The notes: a model not told the origin generated them from the sequence alone. Positions 8,701-23,100 are shown, counted from the first letter of the stretch. The stretch: DNA of 64,000 bases from Megalonaias nervosa (GCA_016617855.1 JAECUM010012858.1:39647-103646); one strand, 5' to 3'. Program-made: numbers and translations.

Positions 8701-9468
8701 AGAGGACTTGAGAATTAGATATAGTTAAGACAGAGAACAAGTGTGCTGTTGAGAATCATTGGATGATTCACTGCCTTGCAAAGGAATACATATATTTAAC
8801 ATATTTACATACGCTAGTAAATAACTTAAATATGACGTGTTTTTTGTATAAAAAATGTGTAATCCGAAATGTGTCTGAAAGTTTGATTTTCCCCAAATCT
8901 GTTTCACAACTTATTTGGCCAAATGTTAGCATATGCGGCATGTGTCAAAGATGTATTAAAGGATCGTAAATAAAATTATATTCGTCGCCATTAATTTGTG
9001 ACAGATACAACCATTTTGTAAAAGGAAGATAATTTTTGTAAAAACTATTTTGTTATGAATAATGAAAACATGCTGTTAATATCATTAAAGTCGTAACAAG
9101 ATTCCCAGGGAATTTTCATGTATTCTGTACTGATGGAAACTGCAAACATACCAGTGCAGTGAAAAAGTACCATGGTATGTACCACCATAATAAGGGTACC
9201 TACAGATTTTAACTGCTCAAAATAAATGGGAAATAGTGAGAAATATCATATTTGAAAGAGATGTAAATATCACATTTAAATGCAAGATAAAACCTAATAT
9301 TTCACATGGTCCAAATTAGTTTGGCATTTGGTCAGAATCAGCCTGAATGAGACCAGTCTGAATCAGCCAGTTACCCCCATTTGATTCTATTTTCCTATCC
9401 AGTTTTAATAACATAAAGCACAAAGGATATAAAAAATACACAGAACTTAGTGATTTCATTCATCAGTG
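8701..9468. other. Intergenic, nothing recognised
   Basis: No gene, RNA or repeat recognised. Short frames here lack any domain. Confidence 0.45.
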
Positions 9469-9750
9469 ATGCGGGAGGTCGCGGGTTCGAACCCCGGCCG
9501 AGTCATACCAAAGACTTTAAAAAATGGTACTAACAGCTGCCTCGCTTGACGTTCAGCATTAAGAGGTTAGTGTAGGACTGGTCGGCCTGGTGTCAGGATA
9601 ATGTGACTGGGTGGGGCATCATGCTACATGTCTGCGGCATGATGCCCCAGTGCTAGACATCACTATAAACTGTCACACTGCAGACATTGTAGCGATATGA
9701 CTGAAAAATTGTTAAAGCTACGTTAAAAATCTAAGTCACACACACACACT
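9469..9750 (+). mobile_element. SINE family 1, 5'-truncated copy
   Basis: Starts inside the tRNA-like head just before the B box (GGGTTCGAACCCC), continues through the shared body (TTAAGAGGTTAGTGT..., CTGGTGTCAGGATAATGTGA) and ends in a CA-repeat tail. It contains the best-preserved 12-bp hairpin of the family (GGGGCATCATGC paired with GCATGATGCCCC). Confidence 0.9.
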
Positions 9751-10896
9751 TATTCATCAGCAGTTTATTTTAACCTGATTGTCATGCACGTGGGGGGGGG
9801 GCTAATCCTAGTTTTCCCTGACCCTTCCAAGCACATTTGAGATATTTGGACATTTGAGTGAAAGACATCACCATCCAAATATCTAAAATGTGATGGGAAA
9901 AAGGTCAGATGAAACTCAAATTTAGCTAAAGCTCAGTAATTCTTTAACATGAATGTAAAATGCCATTTTGTATACCTAATAACTGCTAATTAAATATAAA
10001 ACTATTTTAAGTTCTCACCTTTGGTCTTAAATCCATTCTGTCAGAGTTATAACATGAGATACAAGGGGACTGGAAATCTCTGTCTAAGCCATCAGATATC
10101 ACCCTTTCCTATAAATCAGAGAAAGATACAGTTTTTGTGGATGTCTTTTTAAAAAAAAAATGAAAATGGAAGTTACTGTATAGGTATTTTGTGACCAAAG
10201 GCAACATTTGAATTTTAAAACCTCTTGTGTACCTTGATTTTCCTTTTTATGCTGCTAGAGAGAAATTAATAAAGGAAATTGTCTTTTAGAAAATGTTTAG
10301 CCATACAGTTATGAACAGATGAGGTATTTTGCTGCTGACTTGTTTGCTCCACTTGTGCTGCCTTTTTGTTTGCGTCTGTGTCAGAGGGTTAATTTTTGAA
10401 GTTTAAAACGTTTTGTTCACATTTTGGAAATGTAAATGAGCTGTATATTCTACACTTGCATCATTATTCAGGAATGTAACTTTGGAAATAAACTAGGACT
10501 TTGGAAAAATTTTATGTTGAGTTTCACCATTAGAAATTGTCGTTAAAACAAGACACTGTAAGCTAAGAAACAGCATGGTTAACTTCTTGAACACTGAATG
10601 TTCAGCTATTCACTCACCATATATTGAAATGAGTGTGGAATACAGGCAAAGCTGAATGACAAGTGAACAAGAGGTTGATTCAAACATTTAAATTTTTTTA
10701 CATTTCATCGAAGTCAGTATTATCCTTTAATTAACGTTGCTACCGACCAGAAGATTGTTGTTATCCCCCATCTCTATTTTCCCATTCTGTTGGTTGGTCT
10801 GTCTGTAATTCTTATTGTCATTGACAAGTCCGAGACATCCTTGCAGGACACGGGCAGAATTCCACTATGCTTGTTATTTCACACATTTTGGCCGTA
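9751..10896. other. Intergenic, nothing recognised
   Basis: AT-rich with a short G run at about 9792. No gene-like frame or repeat family recognised. Confidence 0.45.
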
Positions 10897-11050
10897 CAGG
10901 GCTGATCAAATTATTTTTTCATTTACTTGCCAAGGATTAGTGGATGAGAAAATTAACTAGGCCACCTACCTTTTTCACTTGTCCCATAAATTTGGTAACT
11001 TAGCTAGATTCAATGAGATGTATGTACTTTAATCCATAGTAAGAACAAAC

Positions 11051-11566
11051 TACTGTATATACTTGCTTACGAGTCAAGTCAGACTGCAATAAACAAAGAT
11101 CCAGATCTGCTGTAGCATAATGTACCAGCAGATCATGGTTGATGATGATTACTTCTAACAAATTTCACAGAATTATATATGCTGGTGCATTATACAGACT
11201 CGACTTGTAAGCGGACCGCTCCGGTGGCCTAGTGGTTAGAGCGTCCGCCTTGAATGCGGGAGGTCATGGGTTCAAATCCTTGCTGAGTCATACCAGAGAC
11301 TATAAAAATGTTATTAACAGCTGCCTTGCTTGGCACTCAGTATTAAGAGGTTAGTTTTAGGACTGGTCGGCCTGGTGTCAGGATAATGTAACTGCGTGTG
11401 ACATCATGCTACATGTCTGCGGCATGATGCCCCAGTGCTAGACATCACTGTAAACTGCCACACTGCAGACATCGTAGTGATATGACTGCAAAATTGTTAA
11501 AGCTTCATTAAAAATCCAAATCACACACACACACACACTCGATTTGTAAGTGAATGTATATGGTAA
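11051..11566. mobile_element. MITE with TACTGTATATACTTG-type ends, split by a SINE
   Basis: The left end (TACTGTATATACTTGCTTAC) and the sequence right of the SINE (11539-11566, reverse complement beginning ACCATATACATTCACTTAC) are imperfect inverted repeats. A related end occurs near 25727 (TGCTGTATATACTCGTG). Confidence 0.5.
11216..11538 (+). mobile_element. SINE family 1, full-length copy
   Basis: tRNA-derived head with A box (TGGCCTAGTGG at ~11225) and B box (GGGTTCAAATCC), the common body, the imperfect GCATCATGC hairpin region and a CA-repeat tail. The best full-length copy for deriving the family consensus. Confidence 0.92.
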
Positions 11567-12390
11567 ATAATATATAACATAATTGTTTCCTCGAGTGGCT
11601 TAATTGTTCAGTTTCAAATTGTCAAGATATCTTATATACACTATGTCTTGCACTGATAATGTACCACCAGTACATATATCAGCAAGAAGGGAAAGAAATC
11701 TATTGGATTTCAGGCTTTCCCTAACTTATTTTCTTGACACTTGATCAGGATGACAGATATTGCATTGGTTTTGCTTCAAATGGAATATTGCATATCAAAG
11801 CTGATCCTCAGTAGAAGCTATTAAAAATTAAAGAATCATTAGACTATAGTCCTTTTATCAATTCATAAAGGACACTGACAATAATGTTGGTAAAGTACAT
11901 TTTATTACATGTAATTTAATTGCATTGAGTCACTGGATTGAAATCATAGGTGATCCGCTCATGAGTATCTGGGATGAGAAACACAATATAACAAAGCCAT
12001 TTAAATTGCTGCTAATTAATCAAGCCAGACTTGTTTTGTTTGAAGTGTTTTGATTGGCCGATAATTTAGTCACTTAGACCAATATGCATTCAAGTGGTAG
12101 AAGAATGTGCACACATGTGATAGTTATCAATGGCAGCTTACTGTAGTATCACAGGATATGAATGAATAAATGGAGAGAAGTAGATTCAAACATTCATGAT
12201 GCCAACGGGGCATGAATGGCAGTATAAAGGTGGATGACATGATTAAAGCATGAAAATTAATACTTGCCCAACTTACTTGTAAATAAGAAGTCAGCAACTG
12301 TCCTGAACTAGTGTCTTGCAAAATTTTAAATTGTCAGACTCTGAAAATGAATAGTCCAGGACGTTGGCCTGTGGGATTTGATCAGCTCTG

Positions 12391-13831
12391 CCATAGTTTG
12401 CAATGGTTGGTCGATCAATCGATCGAGTGATAAAACTGATGCTGAATGACCAACCAAAAGAGCATGATGTGGGGTTGGTTTTTAGGGAGATTTACCACAA
12501 GATTATTGTTCTTATAGTCCATCCCTACACTTCTCTGCTGGTTGATTAGTCCACTGTCTGACCAATTGACAGTGAGACAGAAAGAGAGAGAAGAAGAGCA
12601 TCCTTCATACATTTATTATTTAAAAATGATCTGTTTTTAGAACCCTAATAAAGGTTTCTAAAAAAAAGTTGAAAAAAAGACTCCCAAAGCATTATATAGA
12701 TTATGTGTGTGCCTCCTGATAAAAAAATTTACTGTACCGTCTCGACAGGCTATTGAAGCCATGTATCATTGGTAATGTGAACATGAGACAAATCACATGG
12801 AAAGTGTACACATACCATTACCTTGATCCAGTTTTTTATTGGTTACTTGGTGCAAGTTCTTGTTAAAAGGTTTCATCCAGCTCTGATTTGTTTTCTCTCT
12901 CACTCTAAAGATTTCCACACATTTTTGTCCCTTATGCATTAGAGAGAGAAAGCAGTGAAATTATGCACTGTATTTAATTTGTTTAGAAAATAGTGATTAT
13001 TAATATTTTTTCTAATAATTTTCTTATGTCATTATTGATGAAAAAGTGGAAATTCATGACTGAACAGTATTGGTACTGTAATGATGGTAAGTCTTGGGAC
13101 ACTATAAGTCTTGAGACACCCATATTTTTTTTCAAAAGTAATTTTTGTTTACCTATAATAATTGGAACACAAAATTAACGCAAATTTTTCATGTACTGTA
13201 AGTCTTAGACATTTTGTTCTACTGACTGATCAGCATATGTCATTGATTATAACATCATTTTTAAAAAAATGACTCACTTCCAATATAGATTATTAACAGA
13301 AATGTTACAGGTTAAAATTTGATTTGAATCAACATTTTAAGAGTCATGTTATTTTTAATGTGTGTGTGTGTGTATGTATGTATATATATAGAGAGATAAC
13401 TCAGGAAAGCATGATAATAATGTTGGGTTTTTTTTGTTTCCTTCTAGTTTGGTATGTAGACAGAATGTGTGACATAACATGTCTCCTTAAATGGTCTGCA
13501 CCAGTTGATAAATGAATCAGTTTTTGATTCTAGTAGTTTTGTTGGTTGCAGAGACAAAATGTACTATATTACATGTTAATTTTTTTCTATGCCAGTTGAA
13601 AATATACTGCACAGAGTATATTTAGTAATAATTGTTTTGTAACCAGTTTCATATGACAAATGGGAGTCGCCTCGGCTGGCCTTGATTCATCACATATTTA
13701 TGGGCATTGATCTAAGAATTTTTGTTTTGAAAACATTGATTTCTTGTCTCCGGTATATTCATGTGACAATGCACTTATTAAACTACAAATTTTGAAGCTT
13801 GAATTTATCTTATTCTTTTTATTTTAATTAG
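12391..13831. other. Intergenic, transposon-end relic at ~13090-13215
   Basis: Mostly unremarkable. At 13090-13215 the sequence carries GTCTTGGGACACTATAAGT and AAAAGTAATTTTTGTTTAC stretches matching the subterminal region of the element at 31481-33859, so it is probably an old fragment of that family. A compound TG/TA/GA microsatellite lies at 13361-13397. Confidence 0.45.
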
Positions 13832-13889
13832 ATAATGCCCAAAGTGACTGATGTATTGAGCAGAACAGTGTCTTGATACAATAACAGCT
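13832..13889 (+). other. Predicted 5' UTR exon segment of the YqaJ gene
   Basis: A polypyrimidine-AG acceptor (TTTTAATTAG) ends at 13831. In the frame of the ATG at 13890 there is an in-frame TGA between the two, so translation most likely starts at 13890. Confidence 0.4.
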
Positions 13890-14178
13890 ATGGAAATAAA
13901 TGTAGCGCAGCGGAGCAGAGAATGGTTTGATTTACGTGCAAGTGTTTGCATCACTTCCTCTAAGTTTGGTGATGCTGTTGGAGTTGGAAAGGGAAAACCA
14001 TGGCATTTCTTTCTAGCTCACATTGAACAAAATGCTGATGATGATCACTTGGCAGATAACCCCTGTTTGCAGCATGGCATTGAGATGGAGAAGGTGATAT
14101 GTGAAGCCTATGAGTTGTTGACTGGTCACAAGACAAGAGAATCTGGAATCTGGGTTCCGAAGGATGGCATGCTGAAAG
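13890..14178 (+). CDS. YqaJ gene coding exon 1
   Basis: Encodes residues 1-96 plus the first base of codon 97. The donor is AAAG|GTTGGG. It carries the N-terminal YqaJ motifs up to the GMLK stretch. Confidence 0.85.
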
Positions 14179-17100
14179 GTTGGGTCAGTTATCACACACA
14201 CATAAACAGAGACTATGAAAGTTGTTATCATCATTGCTTTCACCAGATACAGATGAACATCTTTTCTTTTCACCCCAAACCTTCATGTATATGTTCCAGA
14301 TGTTAATTTCTACGGTTCTGTATGAAATTCATTAAAAACTTATATTAAGTTCATGTCTTCTTGCAGTGATTAACAATCCGTGTTACATATGCCTATATAG
14401 AAAGAAGTCTAAGTGAATGTTGATTTTAGCAGTTCATTGTGCTTCATCAGTTTTAGAAACAAAGTGGAACAGTATCAAGTATGCAGCTTTGATGAAAAAC
14501 TCCTCACCTCAGTTTCTAAAAGTAATATTTAGCTTGAAAATCTATCATCTTGAAATTTTTAAAATTATTAAATGTGTCAGCTGGCACAAAGAGAGTTTAT
14601 AGTTGATTGGACCTAGCAGATATGTAAATAAGTATTTGTAGACACTGTGCAGCACCTGCAGTAACATTGATTTTACGTAAGTTTCCCATTGTGTATTTGC
14701 ATGTACCAATATCTCTGTGGGTCACATGGTTGATAAGGAAGGATCATCTCAGAACTCATTTGTCTTTGGGTAAAGCTCCCAATGCAGCAGTAGGTTTTTT
14801 CTCTTTGCCTTATTGAAGATACAAATTCAATTTTAATAGGACCACTTGCTGAATCCACAAAATAAGTAACAGTGAAAAGATGTCATTTTTTAAGAAAGCC
14901 ATGAGCCAATGAAAATAATTCAGCTTATCGTTTTGTGCACAGTACTTAATTACAGGGGTATTTCCCTATTGAATTATACTGTTCATTTCTCCATGTTGCA
15001 TATATCTTGATCAGCATTGTTCAGTATATGTGTTGCAATTCAATTAAGACTGAGTATACCTATGTTTCTTAAAAAAGCCGAGTCCAAAAGTTAAAAATGT
15101 CGACCCTGGACCTTGGAAATTTTCAGTGCCTGTAATAGTGACTGTTTTATCTGTCATGACTGGAACCACAGTTTTTGACCACCATGCTTATGATAATGAT
15201 GGCAGTGCTAGTGTGAATATGGTGAATATGATTGTTGTCATTATGATCATGAGTGCCAATTTGATCATCCTTGGAACGGACACTTTAATCGTGATTATCA
15301 TCATAGTTATAAATCTGAAAAATAAATGATAATTACACATGTTTTAAGTTTTATACTTCATCAATTTACCTAGTATTGTGTTGTATTTTCTGGCCATGAA
15401 TTTAGTATTATAGTAATTTTGACTGACTGTTTCTAGGCCTGGTAGCTGCCAGCCCTGATGCTATTGTGTGTGACCCTGACACTATGTTTCCTGTTGGACT
15501 ATGCGAGTTTAAAGCACCAGTATACAAGATATATGCAGATGGGATTCCCAGACATTATATGGCTCAGATGCAAGGCCAGATGGCAATCACCAACCTCCCC
15601 TGGTGTGATTTCATGGCAGTGTGTACCAGGACAAGGGAAATAACTCTCCAGAGAGTTTTCTTTCATCAGGGTTATTGGCAGCATATGTCCACACTCTTGT
15701 ATGCATTTTGTATGGCTGTTCAGGTATTGTTCTTGGACCTTTGTATTTCATGGATTTGCTTACATACATGAAAAAAGTTGTAATTAAAGAATTTAAGATA
15801 AATTTCCAAAATACAGAACTAAAATTTCAGACTCAACATATCAGATGAACCTCATGCTTGAAATTTTTAACAAATTTAGTGGGCTAATTTTATTTTAGAT
15901 AGTCTTATACCTTCTTTCATTTCAAATTAAAAAAAAATACAAGAGCTTGTTGTAATTTTCTATTAAAACCAAGAGTTACTTCATCTTAGTTCTGTTATTT
16001 AAAGTGGAAAATTTTTTTGAAAACTTTCTTAATGAGGTTGCAAATTATATAAGACTTGTAAATTATATTGCATCAGGTTCTGAGGAAAGGAGAAACAAAA
16101 CTGAAACCAAATGTTGAAGTGTTGTAAAAATTATGTGTATTGACAATCATTGTATGAGGTGTGTTTCATGTTGGAATGGAGGAGCAGAAAAACTGAGTTG
16201 TCCATCCCACTGTCCCTCTGCATTTTGAGCAGCATTAATTGTTAAAAGTGTTGCAAATATTTTGGAATGTGTATTTGGAGTTTCAAAGAATTATATCTTT
16301 GCAAAGTTAAACATAAAATATACATCTGCAACAGTGGTTTGTTAAATATATCATCATATTTATCACTGATATGAAAAGTTATTGTGTGACTTTATCATAC
16401 ATGTGATAAGTTGGAATTGCCAATGCAGGAGATTCATGTTTCTAATGTGGGATATCTTTTGTCAACACATTGATGTAACCCTGATACCACTTTTCACTTA
16501 CATTTTGAAACCGCTTCAGATTTGTTATATATTCACACAAAGTAAAATAAGAAAAGAAAAAGAAGAATGTTGAGGATTTCCATATTGACAATGATGAATG
16601 AAACTGGAGATTTTGAAGGCAATAAATAAGACACCCTTTGTCAATGTTTCTCAGATATAACTAACTATTCACAAATATATAAGTTGATTTATTATATATT
16701 CATAAAAGTACTGTATTTGTCTACCTGTTATGAAGTTTGCAGATTACAGAACTGATATATATGGTAATTAATGTAAATATTCATACCCTTGAATTTACAG
16801 GACACCATATTTTTAAAACTTGTAATAAATTTCAGTTGTACAAAAAATATTTTTGGACTTCTGGTATTTTTGTTAAAATCAAAGAATTTAAAAAAAATTG
16901 GATCCTAAGCTTAGGAGTGTTGTACAGGAAATCAGGTAATTGAATAGATGACTGTCAGACATTTTGGTTACCCATAGTTTTGCATGGATTGACTGAAGGT
17001 ATTGTCAAGGATCAGCAATAAAAACAGCTGACATGTTCCACAACCCATAATCACACAATTCCCTAAAGAAAGAAGACATGTTCTCTCTCATGTGAGTTTC

Positions 17101-20100
17101 ACAGTGTGGCTCATCTTTTAAATTGTCACAGGTTGGATACATTTAATAAGCATGTATCATTTTGGTGATAGAAAGTTTCACAGGTTGGATACATTTAATA
17201 AACATGTCTCATTTTGGTGATAGAAAGTTTCACAGTTTGGATACATTTAATAAACATGCCTTATTTTGGTGATAGAAAGTTTCACAGTTTGGATACATTT
17301 AATAGACATGCATCATTTTGGTGATAGAAAGTTTCACAGGTTGGATACATTTAATAAACATGTATCATTTTGGTGATAGAAAGTTTCACAGGTTGGATAC
17401 ATTTAATAAACATGCCTTATTTTGGTGATAGAAAGTTTCACAGTTTGGATACATTTAATAGACATGCATCATTTTGGTGATAGAAAGTTTCACAGGTTGG
17501 ATACATTTAATAGACATGCATCATTTTGATGATAGAAAGTTTCACAGGTTGGATACATTTAATAAACATATATCATTTTGGTGATAGAAAGTTTCACAGG
17601 TTGGATACATTTAATAGACATGCATCATTTTGGTGATAGAAAGTTTCACAGTTTGGATACATTTAATAGACATGCATCATTTTGGTGATAGAAAGTTTCA
17701 CAGTTTGGATACATTTAATAAACATGCCTTATTTTGGTGATAGAAAGTTTCACAGGTTGTATACATTTAAAGGACATGTATCATTTTGGTGATAAGAACT
17801 GTCAGAGGATTGGATAATTTTAAAAGACAAATATCATTTTGTGATACAATCTATTATGACACTGCTTTACATTATGAAACAATCCTAATATTAGAACTCC
17901 TCCAGTCAGCATTTGCATACATTTTTATCATCTGGATCATGGTCATTTTTGGAGGTAAATTTCCAATGATGATTGATACTTGTTCTGCTTTTATCAGTTG
18001 AGTTTGTTAATATTTTATGTCCATTCAGCGGATTAAAGAACATGTTATCTGATATGGTTCAGCTTGTCCAGAGTTTACAGAAATTGAAGTCATTATATCA
18101 TTTAGGGCTGGTCACTAGGCATATCTGGGTAAAGTTTTCTTGTTTTTAATGGAATTTTAACACATTATGGGCTATATTACGGTGAGGAAATTGAGCAATT
18201 TGCCTTTTCCACAGACAGGCAGAGGGAGCCAACACAGGACTGGCCTGGGCAGATATTGAACCTCATACCCATGAAGTATGAGTCCAACAGCCAACCAAGC
18301 AAAGCTACTACAGCTTCCATATTTGGGTACTGTGCACATTTACTACCAATGGCAGGACATGTACATGAATAGACTGACACCAGAATTGATAATTATAGCA
18401 ACATCAGGTTTTCACTGAAAGACTTCATATGATATATCCTGAGTGAAAATGGTATTTATCAGACCTACAACTTGGCTTCCATTGTAACCATCTTGAAAAT
18501 CATGTTACAGCTTGAATAAATAGTCCTATATACAAGCAGTTTTCACTGAAAGACCTCTTATGATGTCCTGTTTTTCCTCTGTGGAAATGGTGCTGATCAG
18601 TGGAGGCCATTTTGAAAACTTTGTTGTCACTACTCCTTTTGAAGATATGGACCAATCAACATTTTTTTTAGTTTTCACTTAAACACTTCACAATACATGT
18701 AGTTGGTCATCAGTGGCACTGATGCCAATGTGACATCCCAAAATATGAAATATCTCACTACAGCAACTTCTCCACATTTGATGGCCATACAAAAGCCCCC
18801 ACTTCTTTCTTGCAGTATAGTTATTCCTGTATTGAAATAATGCACATCTAACCTCCAAAATGGCTGTTATGATGGACATCCTGGAAATCTTTCATGATCA
18901 TATTTATTAGATAGTTTTATTGGCATGAAGATGGTATCATGCCACCACTACATCACTGTAGTTGCAATATATAGCTGTTTCTGAATGAAAATGATAATGA
19001 GCAGTTTTCTAGCATGATCTCATAATAACCATTGTGAAAATTTTGCCTCTACTCTTATATATGGGGTTTTTGTGGCAAAACATCTTTCAGATTAACCAGC
19101 TATTCAGACATTTTAGTTTTGTAAAATTCAACAAGTAGGCAGATTTTTAAGTAAATTTAGTTTCTCCAAGAAGTACCCAATCACATTGATTTAGGGAATA
19201 TTAACCTGCTATCTCATGAATCAAGCATGGTGGTTGGGATGGTTTCTAAGTAATGTGATTGGGTAAGCATTTAAGTACTTTAAAATTTGCTTTCTTCTTC
19301 AAATACATTCCACAATCACATTATGTTACGAGAATAAGTAATAGGAGGAGGGGATTCTGAACCTCCAACCTATACCTCATGTATCCTTCAAGGGAAGAAT
19401 GGCTGGATTCCCCATTTGAAAGATAACCCGTTCTCTTAATTACATAAGCAACACAGTCTGGGTTCAATTGACCTTTGACCCTAACATACGGTTAAGAAGA
19501 TGAATATTGAAATTTTCTTCCCTACAAAATTTCACTGGCGAATCCAGCGAAGCAAACAGGCTGTATTGATTGATCTAGTTGGGTCTGGTGGCTGTCTGTG
19601 ACGGTAACCTATTTTGGGCTACAAAGCCTATCTGTGTCAAAAGAACCACTGAACCCTCTATCTGAACTGAAAAGAGTTTGGGTCAACATAAAGGGCATGT
19701 TGCTCACTTACCCTGCATACAGAAGCTAAAGCTATTTTTGGATGTGATCATGACTGTCTGATCGAGGGAACTTGAAAATGGGTGCTATTATGCTTGCATT
19801 TTTATTTGTAAGGGGACAAGAAAGCCAAGCGAGATCATGTCTGCTGCCACATTAAATAAACCGAGGAGTTGCAAACACTCTCTCACTGAAATCCAAGTCC
19901 TGTTGGAAATGGACTCGATGAGTTCGATGATTCTGATTATGTAAACACGAGGAAGTTGCACCAGATTCCAATTGGTTAAAAGTTCCATGCCCAGGTGGAC
20001 AAAACTCTGTGATGGATAGAGGTTTGACTTTTCCCAGTTCACTAGCAAGCCCAGATGATCTAGAAAGGAGAGGAGATTGTTCCTTCCTTGGGTTAGGATA

Positions 20101-23100
20101 GAACTAACCATATGGTTCTGGAGGGTGTTCTCCAGGTACGATGCAATCTGTAATCTTGGTAAAAGGGCTGATCTTGAAGCCCAAGGGGAGAACTTTGAAC
20201 TGATAAACTGTGTCACGGTAAGCAAAATGGAAAAAATTTTCATGACATGGGGGTGAGGGTGGGGAATAGGGACTTGAAAGTATGAGTTGGTCAGATTGAG
20301 ACTGACTACATACTCATCCCGTTCAACAGAGAGGTGGATCTCGCCATCTCCATCTTGAAATTTGGAGACGCAATCGGTTGAGGTGACACAGTTTGATGTC
20401 TCAACTTGCCATTTGTTTTCCAAATGAGAAAAGAGCCTTGATTAAAACCCTGAGGATTGTGGTCTTTGCACAAGCTACACTTTTTTAATCTTTTTATTTG
20501 ATGAACACCATGTCACCAGTTATAGAAATGCATCCTTCTACTGATCTGATGGTGCATCTGTTAAGAGGGGAGAGGAAGGAGAGGGGTTGTTGTTGTTGTT
20601 GATGAATGAAACAAGAAGTCCCTCCGAAATGACCTGGATCCCCCACCCACCCCCCACCCCCCGTTTGGAAGGAATAGGGAGATCAAGTGAGCTTAAAGTT
20701 CACTTTCTTACTGCCTCTGTTTGATTGCTTCCTAACAATCAATATTGGTGAACATGTTACAGAAGATCCATTGTCCAGAGGCTGCTTAACATCCCTTCAC
20801 ACTGGCAGGGTCTGAGTGGTTCCAAACTCCTGTGTGGTTTGGGCTGAGAGGTGGAGGGGCAGTTCCTTAGCTGCCTGCCTCCAAACTTCTTCTATTCTTT
20901 CTCCAAGAGCAATAGTGACCCAAACAGGGCTGTTTGGAAAGGGAGGGTATGATGAGGTTGAGAGATGAGGATCACAGAAGTGCGACACATCCTATCAGGT
21001 GTAAATCTGCCAAGACTTTAAAGTATTGATGTGGTATGGTAAACAGTCCTGGTCAATGCAAGGGCAGTTGGTTCCTAAGCATGGCTATTGCTTGGTGACT
21101 CAGATGAGTCTGAAACATGCCAATGCGACCAATGCAACACTGAAGATGGAGCAACGACATCCCAAACCAGCTCTGACGTGGCAGGGAATGCCTTTTGTCC
21201 ACATCGAGATCTACTGATTCTTTAGCATTATAGTCCTGTGTAGCGGTTGGGGGTGGAAGGCATTCAGAAGTAGCCAACACTGTAAAAATGTCCTTGACGA
21301 TGGCTTGAAAGCTTAACTTCAGTCCGTTCCAGGGTCGGATCTGAGTATATGAAGGATGGTTGATTTGCAGGAGTTTTGTCACACTAACTGTGCATCAAGG
21401 CCCAGTCTGGGTCTACTTGAAGCTCTAGATAAGATATACCAGGTGGCATGAAGACTCAACTCCATCTCTATGAAAATATCACTAGCTCTTCCTTGTGGAC
21501 AAGCAGTGAACATACCAAAGTCCAGCACTGCTGGAACTGCCGGCTGGTTTGCCCAGCAAATGGTAGGCCTGGAAGCTGGCTGTATAGAAGATGACTATCA
21601 CTGTTACCGGCCAGTCCAAGGGACTGGCTGGACATACTGGTTTCTCATTGAACTCTCTGTCATAGTAAGAGTTTGTCATGGGCGGTACAGTTAGACAGAT
21701 GGATCTGTCACTAAGATCCCCATAAGTCAAAGTTGGCTGGACCGATTCATTGAAAAGGTCGCCATGTTTGGACAGCTGGTGACGGTTGGACAGTCGATGA
21801 TGGTGCGGTTTTATTATGCATTAGATCCAATGGATCCTGTACAAACCTCATGCATCCGGTCTTATAGGACCAAAGACCATGCTCGGACATTTGTGTTGGG
21901 AGACTTACGCCTACTGAGCTGCCTAATATTGGGAAATTGGGGAACACTGCCCCAATGAGTCGGAAATGCAAGCAATGAGCTAGTTGGCTGGGCCGTCTTC
22001 TCAAAAGGTCTTCGATGCTGGATAGCCGGTGATAGCTAGATGGCTGGTAACTGTGTGGTGGTATAAGAAGGTGGACTCAAAGGGTCAGGCATGAACCCCA
22101 TGCACCATGACTTACAGGCCAGAAGGCCACACTCATACATGGGGTGGGTGGGACTTATGCCTACTGGGCTGCCTATTATTGGGGGACATTCCCCAGTGAG
22201 TTGGTATTGCCCAGAATGAACTGTGGGTTGTCTTCCTTGATTTGTTCTGTCTTCCTTCCCTTCACTGCCATGTGGACTATTGCTTTGAATGTGCATTTCA
22301 TGCATTTAGTAGACATTTCTCCTTAAATGACACAGAATGAGAAAACAAAGCATAGATTAGCCAATCAGTATGTGATTAACTACCTAATACCATAGCTAAA
22401 ACTTTGATCATGAATTACGCACGCTGCATGTTATAAACAATGTACACATAATACGTACAAAAACATGAGTCATGGTAGACTTTCATGCTCTGAAGTTGCA
22501 TTATAGCATTTAGATGACATTCTGCTGAATGATACAAGAAAAAAGCGCAAAGCATAAATTGGCAATTCATCATGTTACTAACTAACTAATATATAAATAC
22601 ATTCCTCGTTCCTAATGGAGTAATCGAAAAGAAAGTCATTGTTGCATTAGAAACTTAAAGACAATGCTTTGGGAGTATGCATTCATACATATAATTGTCC
22701 TTTCTACAGAAGCAACAAATAGAATGGAAAAGGAAGCATAAATTAGTAATGCAGCATGTAAATAACTCGCTTAAACCAACTCCGTTACAAACAGTGCAAG
22801 TGAAAAAGTCAAAGCCGCACTGACTGGTAATCACCTTGTCGGAGGTAAATGATAGCATGGTGATGTGGTCTTAAAAGGAGAAAGTCCCTAAAGGTGACAA
22901 AATCACTGAAGTTAGCAGATATTGTAACCTGCAGTAAAATGATTAATCCACACAATAAATGCAAAAGGAACTTTGTATGAGTCAGTTAGAACACGTAAAA
23001 AGCTCTGATTGTTGGAGGATAAACTGTATGATGTCACGTACAGAAGCGAAGCTAAAAACTAGCGACTCATGGTGGTGCCAAGGGAGGTAATAGGCAAGAG

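Larger units (their letters stand above)
10897..12390. mobile_element. hAT-like DNA transposon, copy 1 (non-autonomous, with nested insertions)
   Basis: The left end CAGGGCTGATCAAA and right end TTTGATCAGCTCTG form terminal inverted repeats. The flanks CCGTA and CCATA look like a 5-base target duplication with one change. The interior from ~11590 to 12350 aligns by eye with 38220-39930 (copy 2). No transposase frame remains. A MITE (11051-11566) and, within it, a SINE (11216-11538) are inserted. Assignment to the hAT5 group rests on the CAGGG ends and the apparent 5-base duplication. Confidence 0.7.

Noticed and set aside
11216..11290. tRNA gene
   Set aside because: Has A and B boxes, but it is the head of a SINE repeated seven times, with a degenerate cloverleaf.
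15126..15329. Open frame in YqaJ intron 1
   Set aside because: Low-complexity hydrophobic translation of an AT-rich intron.
17131..17852. CRISPR array
   Set aside because: Repeats are contiguous without spacers and the genome is animal.
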